Origin: Halobacillus sp. Marseille-Q1614
GTDB taxonomy: Bacteria > Bacillota > Bacilli > Bacillales > Halobacillaceae
Assembly: GCF_902809865.1 (NCBI RefSeq)
Contig: NZ_CADDWH010000001.1
Span: 1,364,001-1,428,000, forward strand
Direction of reading: 5' to 3'
Length of the DNA: 64,000 bases
This document shows, piece by piece, positions 49,887 to 59,503 of the stretch; the stretch's first letter is position 1, and the number at the start of each line of letters is the position of its first letter. A program made the translations under genes and the position numbers. Below the pieces are notes generated by a model that saw only the letters and a program-made list of their open reading frames with translations, was not told the origin of the DNA and did not search any database.

Positions 49887-51968
49887 TTAAGATTGCTGTG
49901 CTTCTTTATAATCACATTCTGTACACTCAATTTGTGTACCCTTTTTCTTTTTCTTCTCAACAAGCAGAGAGCTGCATTTTGGACATGGGCGCGTAATCGG
50001 CTTATCCCAGGAGATGAAGTCACACTCTGGAAAACGTTCACATCCAAAGAATTTGCGGTTCTTCTTGCTCTTTCTTTCGACAACTTCTCCTTCTTTACAT
50101 TTCGGACAAGTCACGTCGATCTTTTTCAAAATCGGTTTCGTATTCCGGCACTCCGGGAAGTTGGAGCACGCTAAAAACTTGCCGTATCTTCCCATTTTGT
50201 AAACCATTTCATGCCCGCAGTTTTCGCAGTCAATGCCGGCAGGTTCATCTTTAATTTCCACATTTTCCATTTCTTTCTCGGCTTTTTGCAAGCGGGGCTC
50301 AAACCCTTGATAGAATTCAGAGATAATAGAAACCCAGTCCTGCTTGCCTTCTTCAATGGAATCGAGTTCATCTTCCATTTCTTTTGTAAAATCAACATCG
50401 ATGATTTCGGGGAAGTATTCTTTTAACTGGTCAAGCACGATTTCACCCAGCTCGGTCGGCACAAAACGTTTATTATCAAGAGCCACATAACCACGGCGCT
50501 GAATCGTATCGAGCGTCGGTGCATAAGTGGACGGTCTTCCAATCCCCAGTTCTTCTAACGTACGGACGAGACGGGCCTCTGTATAACGCGGAGGCGGCTG
50601 GGTGAAATGCTGATTCGGCTTGATCTCTTCTGCTTTCACCTTCATGCCCTCTTCCAGGTTAGGAAGCAGCTTGTCAGTTTCTTTTTTCTGATCATCCCGA
50701 CCTTCAATGTAGATCTTCATGAAACCTTTGAATTTCACTTTAGAACCAGTTGCTCGGAACTCTACACCTTGATTATACAAGTGAACCGTCATCGTATCTA
50801 ATACAGCCGGAGCCATCTGGCTCGCGATAAAACGATCCCAGATCAGTTTATAAAGACGGTACTGGTCTCTTGATAAAACAGACTTCATAGACTTGGGATC
50901 TCTATTAGCTGAAGTTGGACGGATGGCTTCATGAGCATCTTGAGCTCCGCCGCTTTTTCCTTTTGCTCCACCTTTACCGGCAGCTAAATACTCTTTTCCG
51001 AAGTTTTCCTGAATATAGTCTTTTGCTTCTTCCTTCGCTGTGTTGGAAAGCCTTGTGGAATCGGTACGCATATAGGTGATTAAACCAGTAATGCCCTGTT
51101 TTCCTTTAAGGTCAATTCCTTCATATAACTGCTGGGCAACCATCATCGTTTTCTTTGCCCTGAAATTCAATTTACGAGCCGCTTCCTGCTGCAGGGAAGA
51201 CGTCGTAAACGGCTGGGAAGGATTACGTCTTCTTTCTCGTTTGTTAACCTTCTCAATGGTGAATTGATCACCTTTTAACTTATTTTGAATCGCTTTTACA
51301 TCATCTTCGGTTTTAAGCTCTGTCTTTTTCCCGTCAATTCCGTAAAACGCACCTTCGAAGGGCTCTTTATCTTTTAAGAATTCCGCATCAATCGTCCAGT
51401 ATTCTTCCGGTTTGAAGTTCTTAATTTCATTTTCTCGGTCGACGATGATTTTAACTGCGACTGACTGAACTCTGCCGGCACTGAGGCCCTTTTTAACTTT
51501 CTTCCATAAAATCGGGCTGATATTATAACCGACAAGCCGGTCCAATACTCTTCGTGCCTGCTGAGCATCAACTAAATCTGTATCAATCGATCTCGGCTGT
51601 TTAAAGGAGTTTTTAATTGCATCTTTTGTAATCTCATTAAATACAACGCGGCAGTCTGACTTATCATCAATTTCAAGACTGTGGGCCAAATGCCAGGCAA
51701 TCGCTTCCCCTTCGCGGTCGGGGTCGGCTGCGAGATAGACGCGTTTGGCTTTCTTTGCCGCTGCTTTTAATTCTTTTAAAACGGGCCCTTTGCCTCGTAT
51801 TGTAATATATTTAGGTTCAAATTCATTATCAACATCGACACCCATCTGACTTCTAGGTAAGTCTCTGATGTGTCCTAATGACGCTTTTACTTTGTACTTC
51901 TTTCCAAGGTATCGTTCAATCGTTTTTGCTTTAGCAGGTGATTCAACGATTACGAGATAATCTGCCAT
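49887..51968 (-). CDS. topA: DNA topoisomerase I
   Basis: A 693-residue type IA topoisomerase. It has an N-terminal TOPRIM domain ([20 protein letters not shown]), the catalytic Tyr in [15 protein letters not shown] near residue 305, and three C-terminal four-cysteine zinc ribbons ([42 protein letters not shown]). It relaxes negative supercoils. ATG 51968 follows GGAGG by seven bases. It lies downstream of dprA, as in B. subtilis. Confidence 0.96.
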   Translation of the reverse strand: MADYLVIVESPAKAKTIERYLGKKYKVKASLGHIRDLPRSQMGVDVDNEFEPKYITIRGKGPVLKELKAAAKKAKRVYLAADPDREGEAIAWHLAHSLEIDDKSDCRVVFNEITKDAIKNSFKQPRSIDTDLVDAQQARRVLDRLVGYNISPILWKKVKKGLSAGRVQSVAVKIIVDRENEIKNFKPEEYWTIDAEFLKDKEPFEGAFYGIDGKKTELKTEDDVKAIQNKLKGDQFTIEKVNKRERRRNPSQPFTTSSLQQEAARKLNFRAKKTMMVAQQLYEGIDLKGKQGITGLITYMRTDSTRLSNTAKEEAKDYIQENFGKEYLAAGKGGAKGKSGGAQDAHEAIRPTSANRDPKSMKSVLSRDQYRLYKLIWDRFIASQMAPAVLDTMTVHLYNQGVEFRATGSKVKFKGFMKIYIEGRDDQKKETDKLLPNLEEGMKVKAEEIKPNQHFTQPPPRYTEARLVRTLEELGIGRPSTYAPTLDTIQRRGYVALDNKRFVPTELGEIVLDQLKEYFPEIIDVDFTKEMEDELDSIEEGKQDWVSIISEFYQGFEPRLQKAEKEMENVEIKDEPAGIDCENCGHEMVYKMGRYGKFLACSNFPECRNTKPILKKIDVTCPKCKEGEVVERKSKKNRKFFGCERFPECDFISWDKPITRPCPKCSSLLVEKKKKKGTQIECTECDYKEAQQS

Positions 51969-52127
51969 GTAGTTTCCTCCCATAGAGGTATTTCTGTATT
52001 TTTATATATATCACAAATCTTCCCTATTATTAAATAGAATGAAACCGTTTGTCAAACGGAGCTCGATATTTTTGATCAAAATGTATGCCTGAAGAGTCTG
52101 ATTTATCACTATCTTCTGCAGAATTTT

Positions 52128-53006
52128 TTATTTTTTCAAACAATAATCCTGGAGGATATCATGACAGCTTTGGACGAGCTTAGCGCCTTGCTGGATAATA
52201 TGGTGACAGCCTTCACTCGTCTCAAGTCCAATAGGTCCTGGAACCGCATATACATTTTTTCCTTGTTCTAAAGCCTGATCAACTGTAATGAGCGATCCAC
52301 TTTTCATTCTAGCCTCGATCACGAGAGTTGATTCAGTCAGCGCTGAAATAATTCGGTTTCTTTCAGGAAAATGATATTTCTTCGGTGGACGGTCCGGGGG
52401 GTATTCACTTAAGAGCAGCTGGGTTTCTCCTAAGCGTTGAAAAAGCGCGGGATTATTTTTAGGATATGGATAATTAAAACCTGAACCGAGGACGGCAATC
52501 GTTGCCCCGCCATGATCAATTGCGAGCTGATGGGCCTGCTGATCGACACCTGCTGCCATGCCGCTGACAATTAAAAAATTTGCTGAAATAAGCGGCGGCA
52601 GGAGCTTTTCCATCGTGTAATAAGCATAATCAGATGGCGTACGCGTACCTACCACACTGATGGATAACAGGCGGCTGAGCAGTTCCAGGTTCCCTTTTGC
52701 ATAAAGAACTAAAGGAGGATCAGGAATCTGGCGCAAAGACAGCGGAAAATCCGGATCCATGATGGTAAGTGCATGAAATTGCCGGCTGTTTTTGTCGAGT
52801 TTCTTCATTATATTGTCATTTCTTATATAATCAAGGATTGATTTGGAACGCTTAAAGGGAAGTGAGAGTTTAGAAGAAAGCTTAGAAGGAGTTAACACTG
52901 GAAGAGAAGTAAGAAGACTATCATCTTTCATCATCTGCCTTAGCACTGGTCTTGTGACGTAAGGACAGTCGTTTAATGTAATTAATGCTTCTCGTTTCGA
53001 TATCAT
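52128..53006 (-). CDS. dprA: DNA processing protein DprA (Smf)
   Basis: A 292-residue DprA. The extended Rossmann core contains VVGTRTPSDYAYY, VSGMAAGVDQQAHQLA, VLGSGFNYPYPKNN and LLSEYPPDRPPKKYHFPERN; the first ~60 residues are the helical N-terminal domain. It loads RecA on incoming single-stranded DNA during transformation. It follows sucD after a terminator. Confidence 0.94.
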   Translation of the reverse strand: MISKREALITLNDCPYVTRPVLRQMMKDDSLLTSLPVLTPSKLSSKLSLPFKRSKSILDYIRNDNIMKKLDKNSRQFHALTIMDPDFPLSLRQIPDPPLVLYAKGNLELLSRLLSISVVGTRTPSDYAYYTMEKLLPPLISANFLIVSGMAAGVDQQAHQLAIDHGGATIAVLGSGFNYPYPKNNPALFQRLGETQLLLSEYPPDRPPKKYHFPERNRIISALTESTLVIEARMKSGSLITVDQALEQGKNVYAVPGPIGLETSEGCHHIIQQGAKLVQSCHDILQDYCLKK

Positions 53007-53031
53007 TGATCAGCCTCTTTCTTTTTTGGGA

Positions 53032-53066
53032 ATAGGGAAAACCGCGTCCCTGTAGAGACACGGTTT
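53032..53066 (-). terminator. Intrinsic terminator of sucCD
   Basis: Stem AAACCGTGTC / GACGCGGTTT (one G-U) with an 8-base loop and a TTCCC tail; moderate strength. Confidence 0.72.
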
Positions 53067-53076
53067 AACCTTTCTA

Positions 53077-53979
53077 TTAGTGAGTTTTACATTTATCAAA
53101 AAGGTTTTCTTTCTTAAGTACGTCAATAAGTGTTTCACCCATAACGGAAGGGGTTTCTGCCACTTCAATTCCGCACTCGTTCATAACACGGATCTTCTCA
53201 TCCGCCGTTCCCTTACCGCCGGAAATAATGGCACCCGCGTGGCCCATACGTTTTCCTGGAGGGGCTGTACGGCCGCCGATAAAGCCTACGACAGGTTTCT
53301 TCATGTTGGCTTTCACCCATTCAGCAGCTTCTTCTTCTGCTGTTCCGCCAATCTCACCAATCATAATTACAGCTTCTGTATCGTCATCCTCATTAAACGC
53401 TTTTAATACATCAATAAAGTCAGTACCATTGACAGGGTCACCGCCGATACCTACAGCTGTTGACTGGCCAAGACCTGCTTCAGAAAGCTGATGAACTGCT
53501 TCATACGTTAATGTACCAGACCGGGACACAACGCCGACATGACCCTTCTTATGGATATATCCAGGCATGATTCCAATCTTACATTCTTCAGGTGTGATAA
53601 CGCCAGGGCAGTTCGGACCGACAAGACGAGTCTTTTTGCCTTCCATATAACGTTTCACTTTTACCATATCCATTACAGGGATATGCTCTGTAATACAGAT
53701 CGCAAGCTCAAGTTCTGCATCTGTTGCTTCCAAGATTGCATCAGCAGCAAATGGAGCAGGCACGTAAATAACGGAAGCTGTAGCTCCTGTCTTTTCTACG
53801 GCTTCAGAAACTGTGTTAAAGACAGGGATTCCTTCTACTTCTGTCCCGCCTTTACCTGGTGTTACACCACCGACGATTTGAGTACCGTATTCAACCATTT
53901 GTTTCGTATGAAATAAAGCTGTTGAACCTGTAATTCCTTGTACGATTACTTTTGTATCTTTATTAATAAATACGCTCAT
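53077..53979 (-). CDS. sucD: Succinyl-CoA synthetase alpha subunit
   Basis: A 300-residue alpha subunit with the CoA-binding Rossmann domain ([18 protein letters not shown]) and the phosphohistidine in [16 protein letters not shown]. It forms succinate and nucleoside triphosphate from succinyl-CoA with SucC. It follows sucC by 16 bases. Confidence 0.97.
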   Translation of the reverse strand: MSVFINKDTKVIVQGITGSTALFHTKQMVEYGTQIVGGVTPGKGGTEVEGIPVFNTVSEAVEKTGATASVIYVPAPFAADAILEATDAELELAICITEHIPVMDMVKVKRYMEGKKTRLVGPNCPGVITPEECKIGIMPGYIHKKGHVGVVSRSGTLTYEAVHQLSEAGLGQSTAVGIGGDPVNGTDFIDVLKAFNEDDDTEAVIMIGEIGGTAEEEAAEWVKANMKKPVVGFIGGRTAPPGKRMGHAGAIISGGKGTADEKIRVMNECGIEVAETPSVMGETLIDVLKKENLFDKCKTH

Positions 53980-53995
53980 TAGATTCCCCGCCTTT

Positions 53996-55156
53996 CTACT
54001 TCACTAGTTCTACGATTTTTTGTGCGCCATTAGCCATAGAGTCTGCAGATGTAATGTTGAGGCCAGACTCGTCAAGAATTTTCTTACCAGCTTCTACGTT
54101 CGTACCTTCTAAACGTACTACAAGCGGTAAGGTTAAACCGATTTGCTTCGTTGCTTCAACAACTCCCTCAGCGATAACGTCACACTTCATAATACCGCCG
54201 AAGATGTTAACGAAAATGCCTTTTACATTTTCATCAGATAGAATAATTTTAAAAGCTTCTGTAACTTTCTCTGTCGTTGCGCCGCCCCCTACATCAAGGA
54301 AGTTAGCCGGGTCACCGCTATAGTGCTTAATAGTATCCATTGTCGCCATAGCTAGACCTGCACCGTTAACCATGCAGCCGATGTTGCCGTCTAATGCAAT
54401 ATAGCTTAAGTCATATTTAGATGCCTCGATTTCTTTTGGATCTTCCTCATCTAAATCACGAAGCTCAGCGATATCCTTTTGACGATATAAAGCGTTATCA
54501 TCAAAGTTTAACTTAGAATCCAATGCAAGTACGTCCCCGTCACCTGTTGTAACTAGCGGGTTGATTTCAGCAATGGAGCAGTCTTTCTGTACAAATACGT
54601 CATAAAGGCCAAGCATAAATTTAACAGCTTTTCCAACCTGTTCTTTAGGAATGTTGATATTGAATGCCAGACGGCGAGCCTGGAATGCTGTCAAACCAAC
54701 CACTGGATCGATCTCTTCTTTGAAGATTTTTTCCGGAGTTTTCTCCGCTACTTCTTCAATTTCCGTTCCGCCTTCTTCAGACGCCATCATTGTTACTCGG
54801 CTTGTCGCACGATCCAGCACTAGACCTACATAGTACTCGCTCTTAATGTCGCAGCCCTCTTCAATGAGTAAGCGCTTTACTTCTTTACCTTCTGGTCCGG
54901 TCTGATGGGTAACAAGTGTTTTGCCCAGGATTTCGTCCGCGTATGTACGCACTTCGTCGAGATTTTTAGCAATCTTAACCCCGCCAGCCTTGCCTCGTCC
55001 GCCGGCATGGATTTGTGCTTTCACGACTGTGACACTGCTATCAAGTTTTTTAGCTGCTTCAACAGCCTCATCTACCGAATATGCCACATAGCCTTTTGGC
55101 ACAGGAACGCCAAAATCGCTCATAATTTGTTTACCTTGGTATTCATGAATGTTCAT
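53996..55156 (-). CDS. sucC: Succinyl-CoA synthetase beta subunit
   Basis: A 386-residue beta subunit starting [20 protein letters not shown] with an ATP-grasp domain ([20 protein letters not shown]), the AEINPL segment and [17 protein letters not shown]. It is the nucleotide-specificity subunit of the TCA-cycle enzyme. It has its own promoter upstream. The usual upstream neighbours ylqG and ylqH are missing. Confidence 0.97.
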   Translation of the reverse strand: MNIHEYQGKQIMSDFGVPVPKGYVAYSVDEAVEAAKKLDSSVTVVKAQIHAGGRGKAGGVKIAKNLDEVRTYADEILGKTLVTHQTGPEGKEVKRLLIEEGCDIKSEYYVGLVLDRATSRVTMMASEEGGTEIEEVAEKTPEKIFKEEIDPVVGLTAFQARRLAFNINIPKEQVGKAVKFMLGLYDVFVQKDCSIAEINPLVTTGDGDVLALDSKLNFDDNALYRQKDIAELRDLDEEDPKEIEASKYDLSYIALDGNIGCMVNGAGLAMATMDTIKHYSGDPANFLDVGGGATTEKVTEAFKIILSDENVKGIFVNIFGGIMKCDVIAEGVVEATKQIGLTLPLVVRLEGTNVEAGKKILDESGLNITSADSMANGAQKIVELVK

Positions 55157-55190
55157 CTTTCATCCTCCCATCAAATTTCACTGCAATCCC

Positions 55191-55220
55191 ATTGTATAAA
55201 AAAAACCAGCAAATTGTCCA
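55191..55220 (-). promoter_or_regulatory. Promoter of sucCD
   Basis: TGGACA (55215-55220), an 18-base spacer and TACAAT (55191-55196) on the minus strand, about 35 bases before the sucC start. Confidence 0.68.
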
Positions 55221-55294
55221 CAGTAACCATAATTCTTGTCGAAAAATTCAAACTAATTAACTGTAATTATATTATGTAAACTTAATTTAATAAC

Positions 55295-55414
55295 CTAAGT
55301 CAGGATTCCCTGGTTTATTATGGTAAACTTGCTCCCCAAAACAGCTGCCCGGATGTCATCGTAAATAACACGCCGGACAATGGATGGCTGAATCTTATTA
55401 GAAGTACACACCAT
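55295..55414 (-). other. 39-codon open frame between rnhB and sucC, doubtful
   Basis: An ATG at 55414 opens MVCTSNKIQPSIVRRVIYDD, continuing IRAAVLGSKFTIINQGILT. No good ribosome site is seen. It lies exactly where ylqG/ylqH stand in relatives and could be a decayed remnant or chance. No family was recognised. Confidence 0.2.
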
Positions 55415-55432
55415 CAGGGTTCTTTTCTACTA

Positions 55433-56197
55433 CTAAAGCAAGATTCTTACCTTTACAGGTGAAAACGATTTGCGATGGTGCGGGGTCGGTCCATACTTCT
55501 CGAGCGCGTCAAGGTGATGCTTCGTCCCATAACCCTGATTGCTGCTAAAACCGTAATGTGGATATTCATCGCCTATCTCTCTCATCATTCGATCACGGGT
55601 AACTTTAGCAACAATGCTCGCAGCAGCGATAGAGACACTTTTCTGGTCTCCTTTTACAATTGACTGCTGAGAACAAGAGACATCAAGTATCATAGCATCA
55701 ATCAGAAGGTGATCAGGCTTGGTCGAAAGCTGATCTACCGCTTTTTGCATGGCCAGCTTAGCTGCCTGATATATGTTTACACGGTCAATGTCTTCGTTCG
55801 ATACTACCCCTACTCCAACTTCCGCTTCATTTATTATGTATTCATAAAATTCTTCTCTCTTTTGCTGGGACAAAAGCTTAGAATCCATTAATCCTTCTAA
55901 ATAAAAGTGATCTGGTAAAACGGCGGCGGCTGCCACAACGGGCCCAGCTAAAGGCCCCCGGCCGGCTTCATCTATACCGGCAATAATAGTTTTCCCACTA
56001 GCTTTAGCAGCATTTTCATAGTTTTTCATCTCGTTAAACTGCTGTTTCAGCTCTTCTTTACGCTGAATTTTTTGATCATATTGTGCGAGTAACTGCTGCA
56101 CACCTTTTCGCTTGTCATCTCTCAGCCGTTTAATTTCGTCTGCATTAAAATCGCCTCGGTCCAATAAAAGCTTGATCTCTTTAATTGTATAGCTCAT
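55433..56197 (-). CDS. rnhB: Ribonuclease HII
   Basis: A 254-residue RNase HII. The catalytic carboxylates are in IAGIDEAGRGPLAGPV, MDSKLLSQQKREEFY and LLIDAMIL; the N-terminal ~70 residues form the helical substrate domain typical of Bacillus RnhB. It removes ribonucleotides embedded in DNA. It follows rbgA. Confidence 0.95.
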   Translation of the reverse strand: MSYTIKEIKLLLDRGDFNADEIKRLRDDKRKGVQQLLAQYDQKIQRKEELKQQFNEMKNYENAAKASGKTIIAGIDEAGRGPLAGPVVAAAAVLPDHFYLEGLMDSKLLSQQKREEFYEYIINEAEVGVGVVSNEDIDRVNIYQAAKLAMQKAVDQLSTKPDHLLIDAMILDVSCSQQSIVKGDQKSVSIAAASIVAKVTRDRMMREIGDEYPHYGFSSNQGYGTKHHLDALEKYGPTPHHRKSFSPVKVRILL

Positions 56198-56320
56198 AAT
56201 AATCCCCCGTTATCTATTATATCGGACTTTATGCTGCGTTTATAAATTTGGGTGTATAATATTTTTGAGCGCCTGCTCATTTCAATTCCCTCTCCCCTTG
56301 CATGGTTTAGTAGGGACAAA

Positions 56321-56354
56321 TAAAAAACGCAAGCGGGAGCTCCCGTTGCGTTTT
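56321..56354 (-). terminator. Intrinsic terminator of rbgA
   Basis: Long stem AAAACGCAA-CGGGA / TCCCG-CTTGCGTTTT with a T-rich tail, directly after the rbgA stop. Confidence 0.88.
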
Positions 56355-56357
56355 CGA

Positions 56358-57200
56358 TTATTCAGGCTGCTCGAAGCTTATAGTTCCAATTTTACCTGAA
56401 CGCAGATCTTGTAAAATGACATCCGACGTCTTATCAAAATTAACAACTCCGCCGCTCTCCAGACAGCCGCGTTTCTTACCTATCACTTCAAAAGCCTCCA
56501 TCATATCATTTACCTCTTGAAATCCGTAGCGGCTTTCAAGCAGTTCTGGATAATGATGGGTGATATAATCAAGAATATAGGCGGCAACGTCCTCTTTAGG
56601 CAGAATCGTATCTTTGATTGTCCCGATAGCTGCCAGACGGTATCCGATCTCTTCTTCTTCAAATTTAGGCCATAGAATCCCCGGTGTATCCAACAGTTCA
56701 AAGTCTTTTTTCACTTTAATCCATTGCTGTTTCTTCGTGACACCCGGACGATCCCCTGTAATAGCCGTCTTTTTATTAGCCAGACGGTTAATCAGTGTTG
56801 ATTTCCCTACATTAGGAATTCCAAGGATCATCGCACGCAACGCTCGTGGACGAAGACCTTTAGCCTTCATTTTTTCTATTTTGCTTTTCCCCAAATCTTT
56901 AGCGAGAGATACGACACGCTGGACATCTTTCTTATCATTCGCTTCAATAGCTATCGCATGGGTACCTCGTTTTTTATAATAATCCAGCCATTTCTCAGTA
57001 ACTTTAGGATCTGCTAAGTCCTTCTTCATAAGGACCACCATTTTAGGCTTGCTTTGCAATAGCTGGTGTAAAACAGGGTTCTCTGAAGAAACTGGTGCTC
57101 TTGCATCCACCAGTTCAATTACAAAGTCAACGAGCTTCAGTTTTTCCTCAGCTTCCCGTTTGGCTTTCGCCATATGCCCTGGATACCATTGTATCGTCAT
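56358..57200 (-). CDS. rbgA: Ribosome-assembly GTPase RbgA (YlqF)
   Basis: A 280-residue circularly permuted GTPase. G4 (MVVLMKKDLAD) precedes G1 (LGIPNVGKSTLINRL) and G3 (DTPGILWP), with a C-terminal ANTAR-like helical domain. It drives late assembly of the 50S subunit in B. subtilis. The start is ATG 57200 after GGAGGAA; an upstream extension would read into the palindromic repeat and is rejected. Confidence 0.96.
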   Translation of the reverse strand: MTIQWYPGHMAKAKREAEEKLKLVDFVIELVDARAPVSSENPVLHQLLQSKPKMVVLMKKDLADPKVTEKWLDYYKKRGTHAIAIEANDKKDVQRVVSLAKDLGKSKIEKMKAKGLRPRALRAMILGIPNVGKSTLINRLANKKTAITGDRPGVTKKQQWIKVKKDFELLDTPGILWPKFEEEEIGYRLAAIGTIKDTILPKEDVAAYILDYITHHYPELLESRYGFQEVNDMMEAFEVIGKKRGCLESGGVVNFDKTSDVILQDLRSGKIGTISFEQPE

Positions 57201-57219
57201 AAAAATTCCTCCATTATAA

Positions 57220-57339
57220 GAAATGCGAGAGGGGCCGCTTAGGCCTGACACGCATAAGCAAAACCATGCAGTGGCGGTTTATGCCACGTAATGGGATTGC
57301 TTATGACGCGAAGGCCTGCCCCTCGCAGAGCTGGACATT
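57220..57339. repeat. Palindromic repeat A, copy 1 (between lepB and rbgA)
   Basis: About 120 bases with outer arms GCGAGAGGGGC / GCCCCTCGC and inner arms AGGCCTGACACGCATAAGCAA / TTGCTTATGACGCGAAGGCCT around a 35-base loop. It starts GAAATGCG and ends GCAGAGCTGGACATT. The first 86 bases are identical to copy 2 at 58048. It is transcribed in the lepB-rbgA interval. Confidence 0.9.
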
Positions 57340-57340
57340 A

Positions 57341-57461
57341 GAAATGCGGAAGTGGCCTGCTAGACACGACTCGCTTAAGCAAAACGCCAGAGGGAAGGGC
57401 TTTTTCTTCCCGGCGGTGGATTGCTTATGACGCGAGTGTCTGGCCACTGCAGCTGGACATC
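57341..57461. repeat. Palindromic repeat B, copy 1
   Basis: Same ends as repeat A (GAAATGCG ... GCAGCTGGACAT) and the same architecture, but with different arms that still pair: GTGGCC / GGCCAC, AGACAC / GTGTCT and CTCGCTTAAGCAA / TTGCTTATGACGCGAG. It directly follows repeat A. Confidence 0.88.
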
Positions 57462-57479
57462 AAAAAATGATAAGGCGTC

Positions 57480-58028
57480 CTAATCAATAAGTCCAATTTT
57501 ATCCAGCGGCCAATAAGTAAAAAGGGACTCACCGACCAGCTGTTCATAAGAAACCATTCCAATCGAGCGGCTGTCTGTCGAGTTATCACGGTTATCCCCC
57601 AACACCAATACATGTCCTTCCGGAACAGTTAAATGACCTCCCGGCAGTTGTTCAATAGTAAAATCGTCAGTTAAGTCCTGTCCAGGCGGAATAGATTGTT
57701 TCTGCTCATCCAAATACGGCTCTTCTACTACTTCACCATCTATATATAATTGATCGTTCTGTACAGCGACTTCTTCTCCAGGCAGGCCTATGATCCTTTT
57801 AATATAATCCTGTTGATCAGTAGCGTGAAAGACAGCTACATCAAACCGTTCCGGCTCACCCAGAGTATAATTAATTTTACTCACAATTAAGTGTTCCCCA
57901 TTATGTAAATTGGGCATCATGGACGGTCCCTCAACGATTACAGGCGCAAACAAAAACACACGGACAATTACCGCGAGCACCGCAGCAATCGCGAACGCCT
58001 TCACCCACTCAAACCATTGCTTCTTCAT
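57480..58028 (-). CDS. lepB: Signal peptidase I
   Basis: A 182-residue type I signal peptidase with one N-terminal membrane anchor (AFAIAAVLAVIVRVFLFAPV), the nucleophile Ser in VEGPSMMPNL, the general-base Lys in DYIKRIIGLPGE and GDNRDNSTDSRSIG. It cleaves exported preproteins outside the membrane. ATG 58028 follows GGAGAAGAGG. The gene is bracketed by two copies of a tandem palindromic repeat unit. Confidence 0.95.
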   Translation of the reverse strand: MKKQWFEWVKAFAIAAVLAVIVRVFLFAPVIVEGPSMMPNLHNGEHLIVSKINYTLGEPERFDVAVFHATDQQDYIKRIIGLPGEEVAVQNDQLYIDGEVVEEPYLDEQKQSIPPGQDLTDDFTIEQLPGGHLTVPEGHVLVLGDNRDNSTDSRSIGMVSYEQLVGESLFTYWPLDKIGLID

Positions 58029-58047
58029 TACCTCTTCTCCTTTAAAA

Positions 58048-58164
58048 GAAATGCGAGAGGGGCCGCTTAGGCCTGACACGCATAAGCAAAACCATGCAGT
58101 GGCGGTTTATGCCACGTAATGGGATTGCTTATGAGCGAAGGCCTGCCCCTCGCAGCTAGACATT
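58048..58164. repeat. Palindromic repeat A, copy 2 (between rplS and lepB)
   Basis: Nearly identical to the copy at 57220. It differs by a one-base deletion in the 3' arm (GAGCG for GACGCG) and by changes near the 3' end (GCAGCTAGACATT). Confidence 0.9.
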
Positions 58165-58165
58165 A

Positions 58166-58251
58166 GAAATGCGGAAGTGGCCCGTTTAGACACGACTCGC
58201 TTAAGCAAAAACATTCAGTAGCGATCTTTGCCATAAAACTAAAAACCTTAT
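58166..58251. repeat. Palindromic repeat B, copy 2 (decayed)
   Basis: Begins like repeat B (GAAATGCGGAAGTGGCC, ACACGACTCGCTTAAGCAAA), then continues with a diverged loop similar to that of repeat A (ATTCAGTAGCGATCTTTGCC) and loses its 3' arm near CCTTATG. It has the same order and orientation relative to A as on the other side of lepB. Confidence 0.75.
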
Positions 58252-58260
58252 GTAAATCTA

Positions 58261-58295
58261 GAAAAAAGGAGCTTGACGAATGCAAGCCCCTTTTT
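58261..58295 (-). terminator. Intrinsic terminator of rplS
   Basis: Stem AAAAAGGGGCTTG / CAAGCTCCTTTTTT (one G-U) with an 8-base loop, directly after the rplS stop. Confidence 0.88.
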
Positions 58296-58299
58296 ACTA

Positions 58300-58653
58300 T
58301 TAGATAATTTCTTTAATACGAGCAGCTTTACCGCGAAGGTTACGCAGATAATATAGCTTCGCGCGACGTACTTTACCGCGGCGAGAACGCTCAATCTTTG
58401 CAATTCGTGGTGAGTGTACTGGGAATGTACGTTCAACACCTACGCCGTAAGAGATTTTACGTACAGTAAATGTTTCACTGATTCCACCGTTTTGGCGCTT
58501 GATTACAACACCTTCGAATACCTGAATACGCTCACGGTTACCCTCGACAACTTTCACGTGTACCTTAACAGTATCACCTGGGCGGAAGTCTGGGTGGTCA
58601 GAACGAAGCTGTTCCTTCGTAATGTCATGAATTAATTGTTGCATTTTCTTCAC
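58300..58653 (-). CDS. rplS: 50S ribosomal protein L19
   Basis: A 117-residue L19 with [35 protein letters not shown] and [20 protein letters not shown]. It lies at the 30S-50S interface. It has its own promoter and leader in addition to possible readthrough from trmD. Confidence 0.97.
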   Translation of the reverse strand: MKKMQQLIHDITKEQLRSDHPDFRPGDTVKVHVKVVEGNRERIQVFEGVVIKRQNGGISETFTVRKISYGVGVERTFPVHSPRIAKIERSRRGKVRRAKLYYLRNLRGKAARIKEII

Positions 58654-58766
58654 TCCTTCTCAACTAATGCTCTTACCTTCTACGAGACAGCGGAACATCG
58701 TTTTTAAGCTTAAACCGAACATTTAAGCACAAAAGATAATATACCATAATCTATTAAGTTTCGCAA
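58654..58766 (-). promoter_or_regulatory. rplS promoter and leader (L19-leader-like)
   Basis: TTGCGA (58761-58766), a 17-base spacer and TATATT (58738-58743) on the minus strand. The ~80-base leader (58654-58731) has complementary GCT(T)AAA and TTTAAGC arms and GTTCCGCTGTCTCGTAG, AAGGTAAGAGC segments. Bacillaceae rplS genes are known to have an L19 leader RNA; the match is inferred from position. Confidence 0.6.
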
Positions 58767-58777
58767 GGTTTTCTAGC

Positions 58778-59503
58778 TTATTCCCATTCGTTTATCCAGG
58801 CTTTTTCCTGGTCGGTCAGCTTGCGTTCTTTCAGAAGATCGGGACGGCGTAAATAGGTCCGCTTCAGTGACTGATAGTGTCTCCATTCCTCTATTTTTGC
58901 ATGGTTTCCAGAAAGGAGAACCTCTGGAACATCATGACCCCGAAAGCTGCTGGGTCTTGTATAATGAGGGTGCTCAAGAAGTCCGTTGGAAAAAGAATCT
59001 TCTGGAGCCGATTGTTCATTTCCTAAAACGTCAGGCAAAAGCCGTACAACGGAATCGATGACGACCATGGCTCCGAGTTCACCACCTGTAAGAACATAGT
59101 CCCCGATCGAAATCTCTTCATCTACGAGCTTTTCACGAACTCGCTCGTCGTAGCCTTCATAATGGCCGCACAAAATGATCAAGTGATCTTCCTCCGCCAA
59201 TTCTTCTGCTTTTTTTTGCGTATAAGGCTGTCCCTGCGGGCACATCAAGACGACTTTAGGCTTGGACTTGCGTCTTTCCTTCGTTGCCTCCACGGCATCG
59301 AATATCGGCTGAGGCGTTAAGACGAGCCCGGCACCTCCGCCGTATGGGTAGTCATCGACTTTGTTATGCTTATTCGTCGTATATTCTCTAAAATTAACCG
59401 TATCGTAGGAAAAGGCTCCTTTATCTCTAGCCCGTTTCATAATGGATGCATCCATCACTCCAGTAAACATTTCCGGAAATAAGGTTAGGATATCGATATG
59501 CAT
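58778..59503 (-). CDS. trmD: tRNA (guanine-N1)-methyltransferase
   Basis: A 241-residue TrmD with the SPOUT knot ([37 protein letters not shown]) and [11 protein letters not shown]. It methylates G37 of tRNAs to prevent frameshifts. Its start shares one base with the rimM stop. Confidence 0.96.
   Translation of the reverse strand: MHIDILTLFPEMFTGVMDASIMKRARDKGAFSYDTVNFREYTTNKHNKVDDYPYGGGAGLVLTPQPIFDAVEATKERRKSKPKVVLMCPQGQPYTQKKAEELAEEDHLIILCGHYEGYDERVREKLVDEEISIGDYVLTGGELGAMVVIDSVVRLLPDVLGNEQSAPEDSFSNGLLEHPHYTRPSSFRGHDVPEVLLSGNHAKIEEWRHYQSLKRTYLRRPDLLKERKLTDQEKAWINEWE

Noticed and set aside
57201-57251. N-terminal extensions MSGLSGPSRIS shared by rbgA and lepB frames
   Set aside because: Both come from reading the same palindromic repeat upstream of the true starts; good ribosome sites and family starts are at 57200 and 58028.
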